This document shows positions 11,852 to 25,137 of a stretch of 64,000 nucleotides of DNA, one piece after another. Positions within the stretch are counted from its first letter, which is position 1. Every line of letters starts with the position of its first letter. The stretch is from Anaspis maculata (taxonomy: Eukaryota; Arthropoda; Insecta; Coleoptera; Scraptiidae). The stretch lies in NCBI GenBank assembly GCA_949128115.1, contig OX421967.1, forward strand, positions 27,668,635 to 27,732,634. Direction: 5' to 3'. Both the position numbers and the translations under genes were made by a program. The notes under the pieces were generated by a model. It saw only the letters and a list, made by a program, of their open reading frames with translations, was not told the origin of the DNA and made no database searches.

Positions 11852-14800
11852 TCAAAGCATGAAATTTGGCATACGTGTTCAGAAGACCCTCCTTTGCAAT
11901 TCCAGATGTGGCGTCACGCAATATTTCGCACCAGAGGCACTGTATTGCGGTTAATATACCTGCTAAGGGTAAATTCTGCAAAAATGGTTCCTGGCCGGTC
12001 TCTGGTACCGCAGTCGGTATTTTTTAGTTCTTTTTAGCTAAAACTATATGTAGAAATGAGTGAGGAGTGCATTCTCACAAGCAAAGTTCTAAATGCTGCC
12101 TTTATACGTTGTTTTAATACATTTTAAGGCCAACTTTGTTTTAGTACAGGAAACATGGTAAAAAAATTGCCAAAACCTCGGCAAAGATATGAACGTCCTG
12201 AAAATTTGATATTCAGGACGTATATATGTTCAGAATTAAGTGCCCTACTACATATCTGAAATTGCCAAAAATCACACCCCGGGGCTTCGAGTTATTGGAG
12301 GGAGGGTAAAAAATTGCAACACAAAATTAAAGGTATAGAACCCGATGGAACCCGTCAATCCAATGGATGCAAATACGTCGTAGTTCGACGCATCACAACC
12401 AGTTGATACAATTTTGGCACAAAAAGTGTCGATCATTGTTCTAGGGGGGTCGCGAGGGAGGGCAAAACTAGGCTGGGTGCCTCTTTTTCTACCTGGGCCA
12501 TGAAGAATCGATCACGACAAGGTTGGTATCTTTTTCGACTAAATTCAATGTCCTGAACTTGAATCCGATGAATAAAGGACCCCGCACGTTTTATGGGTAA
12601 ATTGGGTTTCAGTGAATTTTGCTGAATTTTGGATATTTTGTAGCCTCTGGTCCACAAATGAAATGCTGTAAAGCATAATCGATTTGTATGACTAGTTTGG
12701 CCCCCACAGGGGGCGAAAGGGTGTATCAACGTCATGCTTTCAGAATTATTTTGGAGCATAGCATTGATATTAGAGGAAAACAACGGAAAAGGTCGATTTT
12801 GCTTTTGAAGGAACTATCAATCTGTCATAATTTTGCTCAATTTACGTCAACCCCCTTGGAGGGGCTGGCAGCCCCCTCAAGTTTCTAAGGGCAACATAGG
12901 TCGAGTAGCATATCATTTAAAAGGTATTTTGATCCTCTTTTCGGTGATCTTCAGTTTTTTCCATTCGAATTATTAGTTCTCGAGAAAATGAGAATTGAAA
13001 TATTAGGTAGGTATAAATCATGAGAAGTTCAGTTTCAACAATTTTTATTTCGTCAGTAGGCCTGGAAAAAGGGGGTAATTTTCGACGACCCTCCGCAAAT
13101 ATACAAACGTTTGCAGTTGTTGTAATGCATTATGGATGAATCCCTGTAGCAACTGCCAAAGTTCATAGCTTTGTAAAGGGCCAAAAATTACCAACCTCAC
13201 CTCGGGTTCCACCAGAATTTTAAGAGCAGATTAAATCTATCACGCTATAACAAGTTAACTTGAGAAAACCTGTTTTTTCTTTGACAATTTCCACAAAACT
13301 TTCTTTTACTGTTAGAGGCATTTATCTTTGAAAATATTTTAGAGGCCATTAGATTGAACTGTATTCTTCACGAAAATCATCCATTCGATTTGTAACTTTG
13401 TCTTTCGAGATAGAAAAAATCGATTTGAACTTTAGTCGGCACAGCCCGTCGTCTACTACCGACCAGAACAATACACCATGCATCTTTAAATGAAAATAGC
13501 CCAAACTATCTGAAAAATCATAACTCATCTTTGAAAGTTCGAGGATCTGTGCAGAACTGAATTCCCTATAACATAAACAAAATCGTCACAAATCGCAATG
13601 CAGGGTATTGAGTTATTACTTGAAGGTGCATGATGTAGTGTTCTGGTCATTAGTAGACGCCGGTCAGTGCCGACTAAAGTTCAAATCGGTTTTTTCTATG
13701 TCGGAAAACAAAATTACAGATCGAATGGATGATTTTCGTTAAGAATACAGTTCAATCTAATGGCCTCTGAAATATTTTCATAAATGAATACCTCTAACAG
13801 TAAAAAAAAGTTTCGTGAAAATTGTCGAAGAAAAAACAGGTTTTCTCAAGTTAACTTGTTCGAACTTGTTTTTATCCAAATTTACACATCGGATTCAAGT
13901 TCAGGACATTGAATTTAGTCGGAAAAGATACCAATCTTGTCGGGATCGATTCTTCATGGCCCAGGAAGAAAAAGAGCCACCCAGCCGAGTTTTGCCCTTC
14001 CCCACGACCCCCCTTCAACAATGATCGACACTTTTTGTGCCAAAATTGTATCAACTGGTTGTGATGCGTCAAACTACGACGTATTTGCATCTATTGGATT
14101 GACGGGTTCCATCGGGTTCTATACCTTTCATTTTGAGTTGCAATTTTTTACCCCCCCCCCCCCCCCCCAATAACTTGAAGCCTAGGGGTGTCAGCAACGT
14201 GAATCGCTTCAAAAAGAGTTTCTCACGCAACATCCCACCGATGAAAGGCAAGATGTAAACACCATCAAGAATGAACAGAAAACTGGAATGGGAACCGTAA
14301 GTTATGCCGAGGCAGTTGGAGTTCATGCAACCGGGAGCCTTGCTAAAACCTATGGACAGCTGCATCAGGGACCAAGAACCATCAACAGTGAAGCAGAACC
14401 ATAGACGACACCACCCCAGGCACAAGGTGACCGAAACGAAATTATTCTACAAACTGACGAAAAGGAAACTGACATCGGCGACAGATGGAAAGAAATACAA
14501 CGATCAATAGACCTGAAGAAAATAGATGGAGGCTTGAGGAACGTGATAAAGGTTGGCAAAGGAAAAATCATTCTAACCACACATAATGAAGAACAGAATG
14601 AAAAACTGAAAAAAGTACTCAAACACAAGAACATGGAGGGACTGAAAATTAAAGACAACGACTTGAGAAATCCTACCTTACAACTATGCGGAATATCGGA
14701 CGAAGTGAGTGAGAGGGAGATAGAAAACAATATTGTGCAACAAAATGAAGATCTGACCGAGAAATTTTGAGAAGAAACCTTAAGAAGAGACATCAAAATA

Positions 14801-15219
14801 CTCGCCAAGAAAAAATGCCGAAATCAATACCGAAACAATTGGATTCTAGAAACAACTCCTGATATTGCCAACTATATATCTTGAAACAGGGAAAAATTAA
14901 CATCAACCTTACGAAAACATTTGTGACTGAAGCCATCAATATACCGATATGTTTCAACTGTTCCATGTTCAATCATCTGGCCAAGAACTGTAGCGAGAAG
15001 CCGGTTTGCCATATATGTGGTAAACGAGAGGTACACAACAATTGCGAGAACCCCCTGAACTGCATTAACTGCCAGCGCCTTGGAGTGCAAGAAAGAAAAC
15101 ATTCAGCAAGAGACAAAAAATGCCCGTGCTATATGAAAAAAATGGAGCAGATAAGGAAGAACACCAACTACAAAAAGTCATAGCAGCCAGCATCCACAAC
15201 ACAGCAGACGGCCCAGGAG

Positions 15220-15828
15220 ATGAGAGGAGGGACATGGGAAGAGAAACAGATGAGAACCCAACAAAAAGAAAACACTGTTGCTGAAGGTGGAAGCTTACAT
15301 AGTCTAGATTTAAATCTCAGGGTAATGTATTGGAACTGCAGAGGCTTCCGCACTTTACTGGAGATGGATCGGGACGAAGTTGAGTTTGTATTGGAGAATT
15401 ATGTAATCTGTTTGTGTGAGACTTGGCTGACAGCAACAGTATTGTGTACACCGAACTGTTTTCAGAATTTTTTCACATTTTGTTGTTCTGCAGTGAGAAA
15501 TAAAAGTAGGGGCAGAGCCAGTGGGGGTTTGGCCATGTTTGTAAGTGAGAAAATATGTAAGAGGGATGATATTGAATTGGTTAGTGAGTCTAATTTATGG
15601 CAGATTATAAGAATAACATTGAAGCACCAAAGTATAATTGTGGCAAACTTCTACCTAAGACCCGATTTGGAAAGCACTACCACAATGGAGTTGATAGAAG
15701 ACATGAGCAGAGAATTAATTTGTAAATATGGGAGTGATATCTTTGTTTTCGGAGGAGATTTTAATAGTAGAGTAGGACATTTAAACAGCTTCACCGATGG
15801 GGAGCACGGGGTCAGTGTAAGTAAGTAA
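15220..15828 (+). pseudogene. LINE ORF2 endonuclease domain fragment
   Basis: This open stretch encodes most of an exonuclease/endonuclease/phosphatase-fold domain: the Asn in WNCRG, the Glu in CETWL and the GGDFNSRVG motif. The frame is lost near 15830. The last catalytic segment (LSDHFP) only reappears in another frame from 16024 onward, so the domain is broken. Confidence 0.8.
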
Positions 15829-16023
15829 TTTTTTGGGAAGATTATCCGGTTGTAGATCGTCACAAGACGCCGTGGTAGACCGGCAGGGCAGGGTGCTAGT
15901 AGAAATGATGGAAAATCTGGGGTTTTTAGTTATGAACAGCAGATCTATGTCGGATGGCGAGGGCAACATAACATGTATAGGGAGCTGTGGTGGGGGGAGT
16001 GTGATGATCTGATATAGGTTGGC

Positions 16024-16892
16024 TTGGAGTCGGTGGGAGTTGTGAGGGATTTCAAAGTCAGGAATGAAATTGTTCTGTCGGATCATTTCCCAATTGTTGT
16101 ATATCTGAAAGTGGGATTAGAGAAACGAGAAAACCGTCTCGGCGAAGAGTCACAGAATAGTGGGGTTAGATTGAGATGGGATAGTGAAAGGGGAACTGCG
16201 TACGCTAACATTCTGTCTCATTCGCATAGGCTATCTGCTAATGAGGCAAACAGTGAGAACATGAAAATGGCGATTTATGAGACAGCTCAATTTTTGAATT
16301 TATACAAGAGGTCAGGACCTGTTTATCATCAGAAATCAAAGACATGGTTTGACAGGGAGTGTGTTGAACAGAAAAAAAAAGTAAGATTAGCAAACGCGGA
16401 ATGCAGGAGAAGGGGGCTTTCGCGGGGAGCGATGTCAGATTATATGGCTGAGAAAAAACGATACAGAGATATAACCCAAAAAAAGAAAAAAGAGTACAGC
16501 ATGCAACTGGAGGGTAGGCTTAGGAACGTGAACAACCCAAGGGACTTCTGGCAGATCATTGCAAAACTGAGGCACCATAATGATAATAATAATAGTTGCA
16601 CAATATCGGCGAATGCCTGGGAGCGGTACTATACACTCCTTTATCAATTGCCCCAGGGTGGATTGAGACAAATGACATTTTATGGAGTTTTGCACCCATA
16701 CTTGGACAAGGACTTCACTATTCATGGATTGTTTCACGTTTTGAAATTAGTAAAGTGTAAAAAGGCGACGGGCACGGATGGAATTGCCAATGAATTTTAT
16801 AAGGGGCTGAGTCTGGATTGGTTGCACTACTTGCTTGGCATTTATAATGGGATATTGACAAATGAGAGGATCCCTACGGAGTGGGTTGAAAT
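16024..16892 (+). pseudogene. LINE ORF2 fragment, endonuclease end and start of reverse transcriptase
   Basis: It starts with the SDH motif of the endonuclease and runs through a basic linker to the first RT motif (KKATGTDGIANEFYK) and PTEWVE, where a foldback MITE interrupts it. The frame resumes after the MITE at about 17963 with RMAHIFKGGD and PEQYRGIALLN. Confidence 0.8.
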
Positions 16893-17960
16893 TCGCGATT
16901 TAAATTAATTTTTCCCGCCACAAAATGGCTGCGAAAGGCGGAATTCAACTGACAGCCCGAGGTGACATGAGATGTCACACTCACAACTCAAAACCTCACT
17001 TTTATTCATCAGTCACCCATCACTCAAGTGTTTACTGTTTACTCCAGTTTACTCTCGGCTTGGCTTCCTAGTGTGGTCCCAGTTCCCAGATAGTGCGTCT
17101 GTTTGCTGTATTCTAGTTTTGCGAGTGAATTTGAAGTGATTGTTGTGTTTAGTAGTATTACTGTATCTCATCGACCTTCGTTAGTCACAGAACGTGAACT
17201 AGGAAACTTTGATGGATAAGAGAAATTGAAAGAAGACTGGGCTCAACAAGCTGTACCCGAATGACACCAGCTCCTAAACGTCCATGAAGCACCTTTTGGA
17301 ACTTCAACAGGGTTCGCACAGGTCCTGGACGATGTGCTGATTCGTTTTACCAGTGGGAGCTTACCAAATTCCCCGAAAGTGATTGTCGCTTGAAAAACCA
17401 GACAGTACAACACGTCACATTTGCGTGGCCTTCACGCGCATACCAGGTTTCTCTAGAGGTCTTCGTGAAGGTGACACCTGAAGCTGCCGATTGCCTGGGG
17501 AATTTGGACTTGGACTTACAACTTCCTGCCAAAATCAGTCCATTTACCTGTGGTAGCTGTTCCATATAGAACTATGTGGTTTGTATTTACTACTGCTTCA
17601 CCTTCCACAAAGTTCCGGGAGCTTGGAGAGGCGGCACGCAAATAATTGCAAATCTCTTCCAACGACAAACGAATACCTCCCATAACAGTCGTAATAAGAA
17701 CAAATAACACAACAATCATTTAAATTTACTTGCAAAACTAGAATACAGCAAACAGACGCACTATCTGGGAACTGGGACCACACTAGGAAGCCAAGCCGAG
17801 AGTAAACTGGAGTAAACAGTAAACACTGAATGGTGGGTGATTGATAAATAAAAGTGAGGTTTTGAGTTGCGAGTGGGACATCTTATGTCACCTCGGGCTG
17901 TCAGTTGAATTCCGCCTTTCGCAGCCATTTTGTGGCGGGAAAAATTAATTTAAATCGCGA
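16893..17960. mobile_element. Foldback MITE inside the LINE (about 1.07 kb, long inverted arms)
   Basis: The ends TCGCGATTTAAATTAATTTT and its complement are continued by about 250 bases of near-identical inverted sequence (16893-17145 against 17680-17960). Removing the element together with one copy of a flanking AT restores the LINE frame (VE-IRMAHIFK), so the junction and the short duplication are supported by the host gene. No transposase is encoded. The superfamily is uncertain. Confidence 0.8.
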
Positions 17961-18072
17961 ATAAGAATGGCACATATTTTCAAGGGAGGCGATGCGGGGA
18001 GACCAGAACAGTATCGGGGCATAGCTTTGCTGAACCATGTTTTTAAGATCTTCACTCAGTTGTTAAACGTTA

Positions 18073-18793
18073 TAGACCAAGAGCTAGCAACGTTTTATTT
18101 ACCTCATAAGCAAAATGCGGTTTGACTTCTGGGGCATGTAGAGATTATGATGGGCTTCCATAAAATCTTTGTCTTATGAAAAACACCCCTTGCTTTCTCA
18201 CAAGACAAGCAAAGAAATGTGCCATTTGACAGCAGTATTCAACAGCGGATTTTCTGGAGTTCCTAATCGATATAACTATCAATTTTATCAGGAATGGATA
18301 GGTTGAACTATCTTCCAACTAAATTGAATGGATAAGGACACCGAAATATATTAGAAACTACCAAAAACCAGATTTCCAAGCGGACGGAAGTTGGCACCGG
18401 TTTTTCTAGTAGGCGTGATTCGAGAATCGGCCATCAAATGCGATCCAAACAGCTCGGCCTAGCCTACTAGCTTGAACATGCCAGTTGAGATAGTCTGGTT
18501 TTTCGTAGTTTCTAATACATTACGAGATTCGGTCCTATACAATTTAGTTGAAAGATAGTTCAATCTATCCATTCCTGATAAAATTGATATTTATATCGAT
18601 TAAAAACCCCAGAAAATCCGCTGTTGAATACTGCTGTCAAATGGCACATTTCTTTGCTTGTCTTGTGAGAAAGCAAGGGGTGCTTTTCATAAGACAAAGA
18701 TTTTATGGAAGCCCATCATAATCTCTACATGCCCCAGAAGTCAAACCGCATTTTGCTTATGAGGTAAATGAAACGTTGCTAGCTCTTGGTCTA
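18073..18793. mobile_element. Foldback MITE with TTA duplication inside the LINE RT (PIF/Harbinger-like)
   Basis: The inverted ends TAGACCAAGAGCTAGCAACG continue for more than 200 bases each way and are flanked by TTA (18070-18072 and 18794-18796). Deleting the element and one TTA rejoins the RT frame as LLNVRLQKYVE. A 3-bp TWA target duplication is typical of PIF/Harbinger, which is the basis for the family suggestion. Confidence 0.8.
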
Positions 18794-19002
18794 TTAGACT
18801 GCAGAAGTACGTTGAAAGTTCAAAATTATTACCAGAAAGCCAAGCAGGCTTCAGAAAAGGACGTAGTTGTGAGGATAATATCTTTGTTTTGAATGCTTTT
18901 ATACAGAACCACACTAGACTACCGAAAAGAAAAGTATATGCATTATTCATTGATTTAAAAAAAGCGTTCGATTCTGTGAATCACGAACTGTTGTGATGTC
19001 GC

Positions 19003-20450
19003 TTGTATGAGCTGGAAATAAGTTCTAAATACATTAGGATATTGATTGATGTCTATGAGAGAGCAAGGATAAGGGTGGAAAGTGAGGGTGAAATGGCGAG
19101 ATCGGTAAGGGTACAGAATGGAGTACTGCAGGGAGAATCGCTGAGCCCTCTACTTTTTGCATTGTTCATAAGCGGTTTAGAGAAATACCTCACAGAAAAT
19201 GGAATCACAGAAGTGTCATTGGATGGAGGTGCCAATGTGGTATCTCTGCAGTACGCGGACGATATAGTTTTTTTTGCTGACTCTCCTTCCCAGATGAAGT
19301 CTATTCTGAAAAGCCTGAAAAGTTACTGTTTGGCAAGCCATTTGATTGTAAACACATCTAAAACTAAAATTGTGATTTCTCCGTTTTTTCCAGAGGGACA
19401 ACTAGAACTAAAATGAGCTTTCACTTTGGAGAGGCACCGGGCGAGGTGGTAAACAATTATGTCTATTTGAGAGTGAAGTTTAGCTCGAACGGGATGTTCA
19501 GACAAGCAATGTTGGATAGACTCCAAAAAGCTAGAATATCTGCCGCTGGAATAACACGATTGGTGGGCTCAAAAAAGATTCACAACTGGTGTGTCATACA
19601 AAAGCTATTTCACAGCATAGTTCTGCCGACTCTCTCGTATGGAAGTAGCATATGGGGACTAAGGCAACTGAACGAGGTGGAACTAATTCAAACCAGTTTT
19701 ATCAAAAACATTCTCTACCTACAGCGCTCAACATCAGACTACGTGGTAAGATTAGAAGCAAAAGTGATGAGCATTGGGTGTATCGTCTTCAAGCAGGCTC
19801 TGAGATTGATAGAGAGAATTCAGAAAATGAGTCCAAATAGGTACCCGCATAGAGCTTTGAACAGATTTTTAACGCTTCACGCTGCACCAGGGAACAATGC
19901 GGATAATAACTGGTATACACGGCTTGTTGGTGAACTGCTGAGTAGTGATAGTCTCTGTGATACCGAAGAGTTGAGCAATATAAATAATGTGATAATTGAA
20001 AACATCTGTGATAAATATAGTCAGTGCCGCGCGGTGGAAGACTGGAATAAAGCATTGCTAAGCATATACGCTTCAGATTATAAGTTCTTGATCTCGAACT
20101 TAGGGGATCATATTTATTATCTCAACCTTGATCTCTCCCTGAAAGTAAAACGGTGCTTAGCAGAACTACGTACGATCAACAGTAGGGGTCTGGTTTTGTA
20201 TGTGAACAATAGCTCATACATCATAAAAGATGAGATCTGCACATCGTGCAATAGGAAACAGCTGGAGGGAGTCAACCATCTGTTGTTTGACTGCCCTTTG
20301 TACGAAAGCCTCAGAAAGAACATTACGCGAGATTTTGCCGAACGGGACTGGCACTCTGCCTTGCGGAGACCAACGGAAAGACAGGCGCGGACGATCTACA
20401 ACTTTCTATCTCAGGCTATGAAATTGAGATCCTTTTGCATGAACGAATAA
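19003..20450 (+). pseudogene. LINE ORF2 fragment, RT palm to C-terminal zinc finger
   Basis: The first frame (to 19416) holds the QGESLSP and YADD motifs of the reverse-transcriptase palm. A frameshift near 19413 moves to a second frame that runs to 20450 and carries the thumb region and a Cys-rich finger (CTSCNRKQ, then HLLFDC). The RT A-motif lies upstream, around 18955, before an in-frame TGA near 18990. Confidence 0.8.
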
Positions 20451-21589
20451 GGCAGCCATTGATCGAAGGCTGATACAAAATGCTTCGGAAGCGGTGGTTG
20501 TTTTGATGTTTGCTAAATGTTTGTTTGACTGGGGTGGGGGGTGACTTTGCTCATGCGCTCTGTGCATTGTGCCAGTTGCTAGGTGCTGCGTTGTTTGTTT
20601 TGTATTTGTTGGTATTTTAATGTATTTAATGTGATGTGATGTTTTTTTTTTTACTTTTGTATATGTATTTTAGCATGATTGTTTGTATTAGGGAACAACA
20701 CTGCTCACGCATTGCTTTGCTTGTTCATGGTATGTATGCTGAAAGAACAATAAAGACTAATAATAACTCGAAGCCTAGGGGTGCGATTTTTGGCAATTTT
20801 AGATATGTAGTAGGGCACATAATTCTGGACAGAATATCAAATTTTCAGGACGTTCATATTTTTGCCGAGGTATAGGCAATTTTTTTACCAAGTTTCCTGT
20901 ACTAAAACAAAGTTGGCCTTAAAATGTATTGAAACAACGTATAAAGGCAGCATTTGGAACTTTGCTTGTGAAAATGTATTCCTCACTCATTTCTACATGT
21001 GATTTTAACTGAACAGAATTAAAAAATACCGACTGCGGTACCAGAGACCGGCCAGGAACCATTTTTGCAGAATTTACCCCTAGCAGGTATATTTACCGCA
21101 ATACAATGTCTCTGGCGCCACATCTGGAATTGCGAAGGAGGGTCTTCTGAACAAGTATGCCAAATTTCATGCTTTGATCACAAAATGCACAGACCATTCC
21201 GCTAACCCCCCCGCTATATGTAAATTAAAACTTAGCGATTTTTTTATGTGAAATATGTACTTAGACAGGATGCGACGCAGCAAACGGACAATGTGAAATT
21301 GAGATTTTTTGAAAAAGTACTAGCGCCATTTCACCCAAAGGATACAATCGAACTACAGATAGTTTCGGGCCCGTATGAAGTCGACAATACATATTTATGA
21401 TTTTTGTACATGAGTTACTGAAGGTACGTACTAGCTTTCACTTGGCAAAGTTTCAAAAATGTGTCGAACCGACTTCATGCTCAAAATTTTCTCCATTTTC
21501 TCCATCGATATTTCGGATTACGATAAAAGAAGAATACAGCTCAGCGACTCAGTGGATGTATTAGGCGTTTTATGCCAAAAGCGAAGGCA

Positions 21590-24390
21590 ATATGTCCGAG
21601 AATCGAACAGAAATATGTTTTAGAAATGAAAAGCAATATCTCCGAGTCTTATGGCAGTATCTCTCCAAAGTAAAGATCGTAAAGCGCTACTTCGAGCTTT
21701 GCGGAGCGACATATCCGATAATACTAGAACGCGTAGAGCGTGTAGAGCGATAACTCCGAGAACCACAGAGCTCAATCAATGGGGATCGTCAAGTAACTTC
21801 CTTCTGTTTGTAAAACAAAATATAGATATTCGTACAGAGGTATCTACCTCCAAGGATCGTGAAACAATATCGCCCACGATCGTAGAGTACTGCTTCGAGC
21901 TCTGCAGAGCCAATATATCTGAGAACTAAAACGCTATGTTTTTGATGATCGTTAAGAAACTCTCTTATGTTCACGGCACAAAATGTTCGTGACTCGTAAA
22001 ACAATATCTCCGAGAATCGTAAAGCAAAATCTTTCTGAAGCGTAGAGCGATATCTCCAAGAAATAAAGAGCGATTTATCCGAGGATCGTGGAGAACTATT
22101 TCGAACTTTGCAGAGCATTGGAGGACAGTAGATCACTACTCTGTGTAAAGCATAGCTTCAAAAATCACAGGACTAGATCATGAGTGATCGTCGAGCAAAT
22201 TCTCTCATGTTTGTGGGACAAAGTATATACGATACTTGTAGAGAGGTATCTCCTAGGATCAATGAAGAATATCTCCTAGGATCAATGGAGAATATTTCCC
22301 ATGAATCGTAGAGAACTACTTTGAGCTCTGTGCCATACAGCTAGATCAAAAGGAATTGTTGAGCAACTTTTTTGTGGTTCTAGAACAAAACATACCAAAA
22401 CTTGTAGTGAGGTATCTTCAAGGATCGTTGAGCACTACTTCGAGCTCTGCAGAGCAATGCCTCCGGAAACAACAAAGCCATGTTTATGAGAATCGTTTTC
22501 GTGAAGCAACATCGCCAAAAATGTTAGGGCAATATCTCTAAGGTGTGTAGAGTAATATCTCCGAGGATCGAAGTGAGATATTTCCGGGGATTGTGGATCA
22601 ATATTTCTGAGAATCGTGAAAAAATATTTACCAGAATTCTAGAGCAAAATCTCCTAGTTCTTTAAAGCAAAATCTCTCGAGAATCGTACAACGATATTTC
22701 CCAAAATTGTACAGCAATATTTTTGAAAAATGTGAGAAATATCATCGAGAATCATAGAGCGAAATTTTCAACAAACGTAGAGCAATATATTCGAGGATCG
22801 TAGAGGACTACTTCGAGCTCTGCGGGACGATATTTCCGTGGATGGTAGAATTGGTAGAACACTACTTCCAGCTATGTAGAGCGATAACTCCAAAAATCAC
22901 AGAGCTAGATCAAAAGGGATTATTGAGAAACTTTCCTCGTATCTCTGGGACAAAATAAACGATGCTTGTGGAAAGGTATCTCTAAGGATCGTTGAGCACT
23001 ACTTTGAGCTCTGTAGAGCAATATCTCCGAGAACTACAAAGCCATGATTTTGAGAATCGTTGAGAAACACTTCTCGTGTATCCGTAACGAAATAACCGAG
23101 ACTTGCGAAGCAACATCGCCGAGAATCGTGATATCTCCAAGGTTCGTTGAGTATTATATCCGATGATCGTGGAGCGATAATTCCACGGATCGTAGATCAA
23201 TATCTCCGGGAATTGTAGAGCAATATTCCCTAGAATCCTTGAACAAAATCTCCTAGAATCTTGGAGCAAAGTCTCCAAGAGTTGTAAAGCGATATCTCTC
23301 AGAACCGTTTAGCGGTATCCCTATGAATTGTAGAATAATATCTCTGAGAATAGTAGAGCAGTATCTCCCAGGATCGTGACGCAATATCTTTGAAAAATCG
23401 TTAAGCAATTTTTCCGAGAATCGTACCTACAGCAAAAATTCCAAGGATCGTCGAGCACTACTTCCGATCTTTGCAGTATCTCCAAGAAAAGTAGAACATA
23501 ACTTCCGACTGTGTAGAGCGATAGCTCCGAGAATTACAGGGTTCGATCAATAAAGATCGTTGAGCAGGTTCCCTCATGAATGTTGACAAAATATACGATT
23601 TTTGTGAAAAGGTTTCTCTAAGGATCGTACAGCAATATTTCTGAAGATCGTAGAGCACTACTTCGAACTTTGTAAAGCAAATATCTTCGGAAACCACAAA
23701 GCTATGTTCTTTAGGGTCTATATTTCCCCCGTGTTTGCGGGACCAAATATTAAAGACTTGTGGAGCAATATCTCCGAGAATCGTAAGGCGATTACTCCGA
23801 GAATAGTAAAGCAATATCTCCAAGAATCGTGAAACAATATCTTCAATGATCGTAGAGCAGCAATTCTAGAGAGCGGTGACTCCAAGAATCACAGATCCAG
23901 ATCAATGGGGATCGTTGAATGAATTCCCTATGTATATGAACAAAATATACGATTCTCGTAGAGAGATATGTTCAAGGATCGTAGTGCAATATCTCAGATG
24001 TCGTAGAGCACAATTTTGAGCTCTGCAAAGCAAATATCTTCGAGAACCACAAGGCCGTTTTTTGGGATCGTTGAGGAACATTTCCCATGTTTGCGGAGCC
24101 AGATATTCGAGACTTGTAGAGCAATACCTCCAAGAATCGTACGGCAATGTCTCCAAGGATCGTAGATCAGTATCTCCAAGAGTCGTAGAGCAATATCTCC
24201 AAAAATCGTAGAGCACGACTTCGAGCTCTGTAAAGCAATATCTCCGAAAACCACAACGCCATGTTTTTGAGGGTCGTTGTCGTGAAGCACATTGTCAATA
24301 ATCGTAGAGCAATATCTCCAAGGTTCGTAAAGCAATATTTTTCGGGGATCGTGGATCAATATTTTCGAGAATCGTGATAAAGAAAGATCA
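21590..24390. repeat. Degenerate minisatellite, 23-bp unit, about 2.8 kb
   Basis: The sequence is built from diverged units of 23 bp of the type GTAGAGCAATATCTCC plus AAGAATC. The best-preserved run is near 24100-24220. Longer blocks recur irregularly, for example ATCAATGGGGATCGT (21775, 23903) and related forms at 22180, 22335, 22910 and 23550. The 23-bp period is not a multiple of three, so the open frames that read through it on the minus strand are not genes. Confidence 0.85.
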
Positions 24391-24470
24391 TAGAACAACG
24401 ACAAAGTACAGTTTTTACGTTTTCACTCAAACTGGTGGATAAGCAACTCGGGTACCTAAACATAAAAATA

Positions 24471-25130
24471 CAGGGTGTCCCACAAAATAACCGACATGGC
24501 TTGAGGGTAGATGCACTCTTTCAAGGCAAATCAGAATCTGCATTCGAAATTCTTCTGACAAGTAGAAATATAGGGTAGGAATCTGAGGTACCAAATTCAT
24601 GTTTCCAGAAAATTCTCCTAAAATCATCCTTGGTTAGTTAGAGCACCACAACTGAAATAATGACGTTGTTCGACCGTAGCGTTTCACTGATTTGAATTCT
24701 TTTTAAAAATATTCCTGAAAAATTTTTGGTCATTTTTTTTTCATATCAGCTAAATTAGTGCCATACAATTTAGGAATCGCATTTTATAGCATTTTCTACG
24801 CAGCTTTCGAATATGACATCATATTTCGGAAAAAGCTATACAGGATGACTTTTTCGACAAAAACTCGAAAAACAACATTTTGGGCATATCCTGTATTCAT
24901 TCTATAAATGAATAGGGCGCTGCAAAGGCCCTTGGTTTTAGAATATACCTGCAGAATTTCAATCGATTCTATTGATCTATTCGTGAGATATGGCCAACCA
25001 AACTTGTCGGTTGAAGACATAAATCACCCTGTGTATCGGAAACGGAGGACTTCAGGAAAATTTCGAAGGAAGATTCTGATTTGCCTCGAGAAAGTACATC
25101 TACCCTTGAACTATGTCGGTTACTTTGCGA
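24471..25130. mobile_element. MITE, CAGGGTGTCCCAC type (Tc1/mariner-like end)
   Basis: The left end CAGGGTGTCCCACAAAATAA is continued by an arm to about 24570, which is mirrored at 25050-25125 (ending ATGTCGGTTACTTTGCGATAC). The right tip is altered by the neighbouring insertion at 25138. There is no coding capacity. Confidence 0.65.
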
Positions 25131-25137
25131 TACTATA

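Larger units (their letters stand above)
14191..20761 (+). mobile_element. Degenerate non-LTR (LINE) retrotransposon, two ORFs, with two MITE insertions
   Basis: The element lies between two copies of a 22-base target duplication (14169-14190 and 20762-20783, one mismatch), which marks target-primed insertion. The 5' part (about 14280-15183) is a broken gag-like ORF1 with zinc knuckles (CX2CX4HX4C and relatives near 14950-15080). ORF2 starts near 15320 with an apurinic-type endonuclease (WNCRG, CETWL, GGDFNSRVG, then LSDHFP after a frameshift). Reverse transcriptase follows, with KKATGTDG (about 16760), the A-motif near 18955, QGESLSP and YADD (about 19250), and ends in a CX2C/HX4C finger near 20240-20300. 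It is dead: there are frameshifts near 15830 and 19415, a stop near 18990 and two insertions. The tail is AATAAA followed by TAA repeats. The domain order suits the Jockey/I/R1 group; clade not assigned. Confidence 0.88.
11852..21177. mobile_element. Foldback element split by the LINE (about 2.7 kb without the insert)
   Basis: The left arm starts TCAAAGCATGAAATTTGG at 11852 and the right arm ends with its complement at 21177. Matching inverted stretches include 12030 against 21050, 12290-12560 against 13890-14170, and 13255-13480 against 13650-13850. The LINE interrupts the right arm after 14190. The left arm holds about 700 bases (12580-13240) with no counterpart. An 18-C run at 14151-14168 lies just beside the LINE insertion site. 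No transposase remains. Confidence 0.75.

Noticed and set aside
14365..14808. 147-codon minus-strand frame
   Set aside because: It is the reverse of the Lys/Glu-rich LINE ORF1 region and gives a Ser/Phe-rich shadow peptide.
21590..24390. CRISPR-like alternation of repeats and spacers
   Set aside because: Units are contiguous and diverged with no constant repeat/unique spacer pattern, and the genome is eukaryotic.
21789..24404. Several minus-strand open frames with repeated peptide patterns
   Set aside because: They arise from the 23-bp minisatellite, whose period is not a multiple of three, so the peptide pattern is a by-product.
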